DNA of 64,000 bases. Source: Paenibacillus swuensis. Its GTDB lineage: Bacteria; Bacillota; Bacilli; Paenibacillales; DY6. Positions 61,161 through 64,000 of the stretch are shown here, piece by piece. Position 1 is the stretch's first letter. Every line of letters starts with the position of its first letter. Under the pieces are notes generated by a model that did no database searches, had not been told where the DNA came from, and saw only the letters and a program-made list of their open reading frames with translations. Made by a program: the position numbers and the translations under genes. Where the stretch lies: positions 768,501-832,500 of the forward strand of contig NZ_CP011388.1 of assembly GCF_001644605.1 (NCBI RefSeq), in the 5' to 3' direction.

Positions 61161-62680
61161 ACCTTCACCACTCCATCCTGCAGTTTCTCCGTATCCAATT
61201 CGATGAATAAATCCCGGTTGTTTTCATATAGCTTGCGATAAATGGCATATTGATGTTCATATAGTTGCCTGTTCTCATCCCTCGGGCTCACCGGAATATC
61301 GTTAATCTTCACGACAGTTGCGCAAGCATGTTCCAAGTTGTCATAAATCTTGACTCCAATCCCCGCCATCATAGCGGCACCTACGCACGCTTGCTCCCGC
61401 ATCTCGCTTGTATACACATCCCTATCCAGGATATCGGCCAGTATCTGTTTCCATAGCTGGCTCTTCGCTCCGCCACCCGATACAATAATTTTCTTCATAT
61501 CAGCGCCCAGATCTTTAAATATCTCTAACCCGTCACGAAGGGAATAAGCTACGCCCTCCATTACCGCCCTTATCAGATGAGCATCATGATGTTTCAGTGT
61601 AAGTCCAAAAAATAATCCTTTGGAAAAAGGGTCCATATGGGGTGTGCGATCTCCTGTCAGGTAAGGCAAGAACAACAACCGTTCGCTTCCAGGAGGTACC
61701 AGCTTCGCTTTATCGGTTAGCGTATTAAAATCCTGATTGTTCAGGACCTGGGTAGCCAGCCATTTCAACGACAAGCCCGCGCTCATCGTTGCCCCCAGCA
61801 AATACCACTTATCAGGCACGGCATGTATGTACGTATGCGTTCTTAGCTTGGAATCATAGATGGGCTGATCGATAGGCGTGAACAGTTGACCACCCGTACC
61901 TATCGTGCAAGAAACCGTGCCGGGATGAATGATACCGTTACCAATCGCTTGCATCGGTTGATCGGCTCCGCCGTATACGACCGGCGTACCCTGCTTTAGT
62001 CCGGTCTCTGAAGCAGCTTGATCCGAAACTGTACCAAACCATTCCCATGGCTCTCCAACTTCAGGAAACAGGGCGGGGTCAATTCCAACCTGAGTCAGCA
62101 ACTCCCCGGACCAATGACGATTGGCCACATTATATGCCGATGTGCTGGAGACATCCGTTGTCTCCACGCCGATCCTTCCGGTAAGCCGGTACCTCACATA
62201 ATCCTTAGGAAGAATGACCTTATCTATGCGGTTATAAATGTCGGGTTCATTTTCCTTAATCCACATGAGCGATACTAGCTGAAAACCGGTTGAGACCGAG
62301 TTTTGTACTAATGTACCTAATTGCTTCTGAGTGAATGTCGTTTCTATGAATTCCTTCTGTTTAATCGTTCTTTGATCGCACCAAATAATGGCGGGACGTA
62401 ATACGTTTCCATCTTGATCCAGGGCAACTAACCCGTGCATCTGACCTGAAAAGCCAATCCCTGCGATATCTTCTCCAACTGCATGGGCTTGCAGCATCGC
62501 TATTGAGATTGTCCGGCACACTAAATCCCACCATAATTCGGGATTCTGTTCCGCGTATCCAGCCGAAGGAATATTGATATCGTAATCCAGTTGAGAAAAA
62601 CCGCTTATTTTCCCTTCCGGCTGCATAACCATGGCCTTAACGCTTGAGGTACCGATATCAATCCCCAATAGTAATGTCAT
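61157..62680 (-). CDS. FGGY-family carbohydrate kinase (xylulokinase-like)
   Basis: 507 residues, ATG behind GAGGGGGACC. LLLGIDIGTSSVKAMV (phosphate-1 loop), FSGQMHGLVALDQDG, WCDQRT and the C-terminal IVSGGGAKSQLWKQILADIL are the XylB-type FGGY signatures. It phosphorylates a ketose such as xylulose; with a fructoside or galactoside operon, another sugar is possible. First gene of the six-gene operon. Confidence 0.88.
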   Translation of the reverse strand: MTLLLGIDIGTSSVKAMVMQPEGKISGFSQLDYDINIPSAGYAEQNPELWWDLVCRTISIAMLQAHAVGEDIAGIGFSGQMHGLVALDQDGNVLRPAIIWCDQRTIKQKEFIETTFTQKQLGTLVQNSVSTGFQLVSLMWIKENEPDIYNRIDKVILPKDYVRYRLTGRIGVETTDVSSTSAYNVANRHWSGELLTQVGIDPALFPEVGEPWEWFGTVSDQAASETGLKQGTPVVYGGADQPMQAIGNGIIHPGTVSCTIGTGGQLFTPIDQPIYDSKLRTHTYIHAVPDKWYLLGATMSAGLSLKWLATQVLNNQDFNTLTDKAKLVPPGSERLLFLPYLTGDRTPHMDPFSKGLFFGLTLKHHDAHLIRAVMEGVAYSLRDGLEIFKDLGADMKKIIVSGGGAKSQLWKQILADILDRDVYTSEMREQACVGAAMMAGIGVKIYDNLEHACATVVKINDIPVSPRDENRQLYEHQYAIYRKLYENNRDLFIELDTEKLQDGVVKV

Positions 62681-62729
62681 TCTGTGGTCCCCCTCGATCC
62701 ATGCAATGTATGCGTTTTCTTATATTGTT

Positions 62730-62759
62730 ACTATAAATGAATTAATTGATTTAATCAAT
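62730..62759 (-). promoter_or_regulatory. Promoter and palindromic operator of the FGGY/GH32/ABC/GH4 operon
   Basis: Minus strand TTGATT (62753-62758), 17-bp spacer, TATAGT (62730-62735). A perfect 7-1-7 palindrome ATTGATT-T-AATCAAT (62745-62759) covers the -35, the layout expected for a repressor. Confidence 0.6.
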
Positions 62760-62783
62760 ACATAAAAACAATAAAACTTAATT

Positions 62784-62842
62784 AAATATTAAAACCGCCA
62801 TGCAGAGGAGCAACGTAGTTGTTATCTCCCTTGAATGGCGGT
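62784..62842 (-). terminator. Terminator of the tandem-CBM protein gene
   Basis: Minus strand ACCGCCAT...ATGGCGGT with inner complementarity (CAAC/GTTG, GGAG/CTCC), followed by TTTAATATTT. Lies 18 nt past the stop codon at 62860. Confidence 0.75.
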
Positions 62843-62859
62843 AAGAATCAGCCTTTTAA

Positions 62860-64000
62860 TTACCAGGTAATTTTGTCGAAATCAGGTGTGTACCCTGCAT
62901 TATTCGTAAATTGAATCGTGTTGTTCCCCTCGATCAGGTTAACCGTTACGGACTTATTTCCTAACACACCCCAACCACCGGTCGAGCCAAAGCTCACTAG
63001 TTGTGGATTCGCCCCATTCACGCTAATATATGCGGATCTTGTTTCCGCTGCCGCGTAATGGATCGTTAACGTATAATTACCGCTATAATCCGCATTCACC
63101 CCGTTGAAGCGAAGGACACCGCCGTTGGTGCCGATATTCCCGACCTTCTTGCCACCTGAACAGCTTGAACATGAATCAATAGTCGCACCTTGAATTACAG
63201 TATTACTCACGTCTTCTGCTTCGAGAGGATTTATAGCTCTCGTTACTGTCAATTTATCGAAATCAGGCGTGTACCCTACTCCGTTGGTAAACTTGATCGT
63301 ATTATTGCCTTCGTTCAGGTATACCTTGACCGTTCGCGATCCAAGATCATTCCAACCTCCGGTCCCTGCGAAGCCTATAAGAGCCGCAGAACCTCCATTC
63401 ACGCTCATATAAGCCATTCTTGGCTCACCTGCCGCATAATTCAACGTGATTAAATATTGACCTGACGAATTCACCTTCACACCGTTGAATTGCAGACTTC
63501 CTCCGGCTGAGCCGACATTCGCAACCTTCTTGCCCCCGGAACAACCAGAACAGTTGTCTATCGTCGCACTGGAGAGAATGGAATTAGCGGAATCCTCGGC
63601 CTCATACATATCCACTGCTTTCGTTACGGTAATCTTGTCAAAGTCCGGCGTATATCCACTGGTGTTATTGAACTTAATCGTGTTGTTGCCCGCGTTCAAA
63701 TTCACCTTGACGGTCTTTGTCTTCACTGTATTCCAGCTTCCTGAGGAATCGAAAACTACCGGTGTGGCCGTACTTCCATTGATGCTCATGTAGCCTGTTC
63801 TTGTTTCCGCTGAAGCGTAAGAAACCGTTAATAAGTAGGTGCCTGCAGCATTCACGTCAACACCGTTAAATTGCAGACTCCCGCCGTTCGTGCCGATATT
63901 GCCTACCTTGCTTCCGCCGGAACAACTTGAACAACTATCAACGGTGGCACCGGAGAGAATCGTGTTGCCTGAAGCTTCAGCCTCTTTAGTTAAGCTGCCA
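62860..64000 (-). CDS. C-terminal part of a secreted protein with tandem CBM6/CBM35-like modules (5' end outside window)
   Basis: At least 380 residues, frame open to the right edge and stop TAA at 62860. Three complete ~127-residue modules and part of a fourth, each with YEAEDxAN, ATIDxCSxCSGGKKVGNIG, LQFNGV...YLLTxxYA, a VNLxxGNNTIKFxNxxGYTPDFDKITV end. This is the CBM6/CBM35 fold that binds polysaccharide ends. The paired CSxCSGG cysteines in every module are probably disulphide-bonded. The enzymatic part lies outside the window. Confidence 0.85.
   Translation of the reverse strand, partial: GSLTKEAEASGNTILSGATVDSCSSCSGGSKVGNIGTNGGSLQFNGVDVNAAGTYLLTVSYASAETRTGYMSINGSTATPVVFDSSGSWNTVKTKTVKVNLNAGNNTIKFNNTSGYTPDFDKITVTKAVDMYEAEDSANSILSSATIDNCSGCSGGKKVANVGSAGGSLQFNGVKVNSSGQYLITLNYAAGEPRMAYMSVNGGSAALIGFAGTGGWNDLGSRTVKVYLNEGNNTIKFTNGVGYTPDFDKLTVTRAINPLEAEDVSNTVIQGATIDSCSSCSGGKKVGNIGTNGGVLRFNGVNADYSGNYTLTIHYAAAETRSAYISVNGANPQLVSFGSTGGWGVLGNKSVTVNLIEGNNTIQFTNNAGYTPDFDKITW

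Overview
The window looks like a chromosomal segment of a Paenibacillus-type member of the Bacillales. The signs are several Msm/Lpl-type sugar ABC importers with YesM/YesN-like two-component regulators, many AraC-type regulators, GH4, GH26, GH13 and GH32-like glycosidases, strong GGAGG ribosome sites with frequent TTG/GTG starts, CcpA-like and Bacillus-type LexA-like sites, a Fur box, and FMN and c-di-AMP riboswitches. I see no rRNA, tRNA, CRISPR array or prophage. Both edge genes are cut by the window.

Layout. 1-5484 (-): 3' truncated gene for a very large surface-type protein with a DUF11-like region and fifteen 89-residue bacterial Ig/cadherin-like repeats. 5.6-8.0 kb (-): a Fur-boxed iron-siderophore binding lipoprotein and an MFS transporter. 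8.26-15.3 kb (+): a six-gene envelope glycosylation operon: ManC-type nucleotidyltransferase, a small DivIVA-like coiled coil, a glycosyltransferase with an N-terminal coiled coil and two MshEN (c-di-GMP receptor type) modules, GtrB-like and GtrA-like proteins, and a large membrane glycosyltransferase-like protein. 15.3-16.1 kb: seven copies of a 112-bp palindromic repeat. 16.1-20.7 kb: GH4 alpha-galactosidase, AraC regulator, small transporter, and a YdjM-type membrane protein behind a LexA-like box. 20.7-34.5 kb (-): sugar ABC importer, YesM/YesN-like two-component pair, and a 2028-residue secreted multidomain protein.

34.6-41.1 kb is the most unusual accessory stretch. A c-di-AMP (ydaO/yuaA) riboswitch with its own promoter and terminator precedes a lysine-2,3-aminomutase-like gene whose protein has lost two of the three radical-SAM cysteines. 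Next come a divergent AraC/PhyH pair, a DinB-like protein, and an intact IS1595-type transposase-derived gene that lacks the catalytic acidic residues. That last gene has two LexA-like boxes at its promoter and lies between inverted copies of a 20-bp sequence, one of them inside a 46-bp tandem array. 41.2-47.4 kb: nucleoside hydrolase plus ribokinase with a divergent AraC regulator, an FMN riboswitch controlling an EamA-type (riboflavin-like) transporter, a GlsB-type membrane protein, a fructokinase-like kinase and an acetyltransferase. 47.8-54.2 kb: secreted GH26 mannanase divergent from an intracellular alpha-amylase, then a hybrid histidine kinase. 54.4-62.7 kb (-): one sugar-utilisation operon (FGGY kinase, GH32/43-like hydrolase, ABC importer, GH4). 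62.86-64.0 kb (-): C-terminal tandem CBM6/35-like modules of a protein that continues beyond the window.

The genes describe a soil or plant-associated polysaccharide degrader: secreted hydrolases, importers with dedicated sensing, and intracellular GH4/GH13/kinase steps, plus a surface glycosylation system that may respond to c-di-GMP. All functional statements are from sequence reading; no database search was run.
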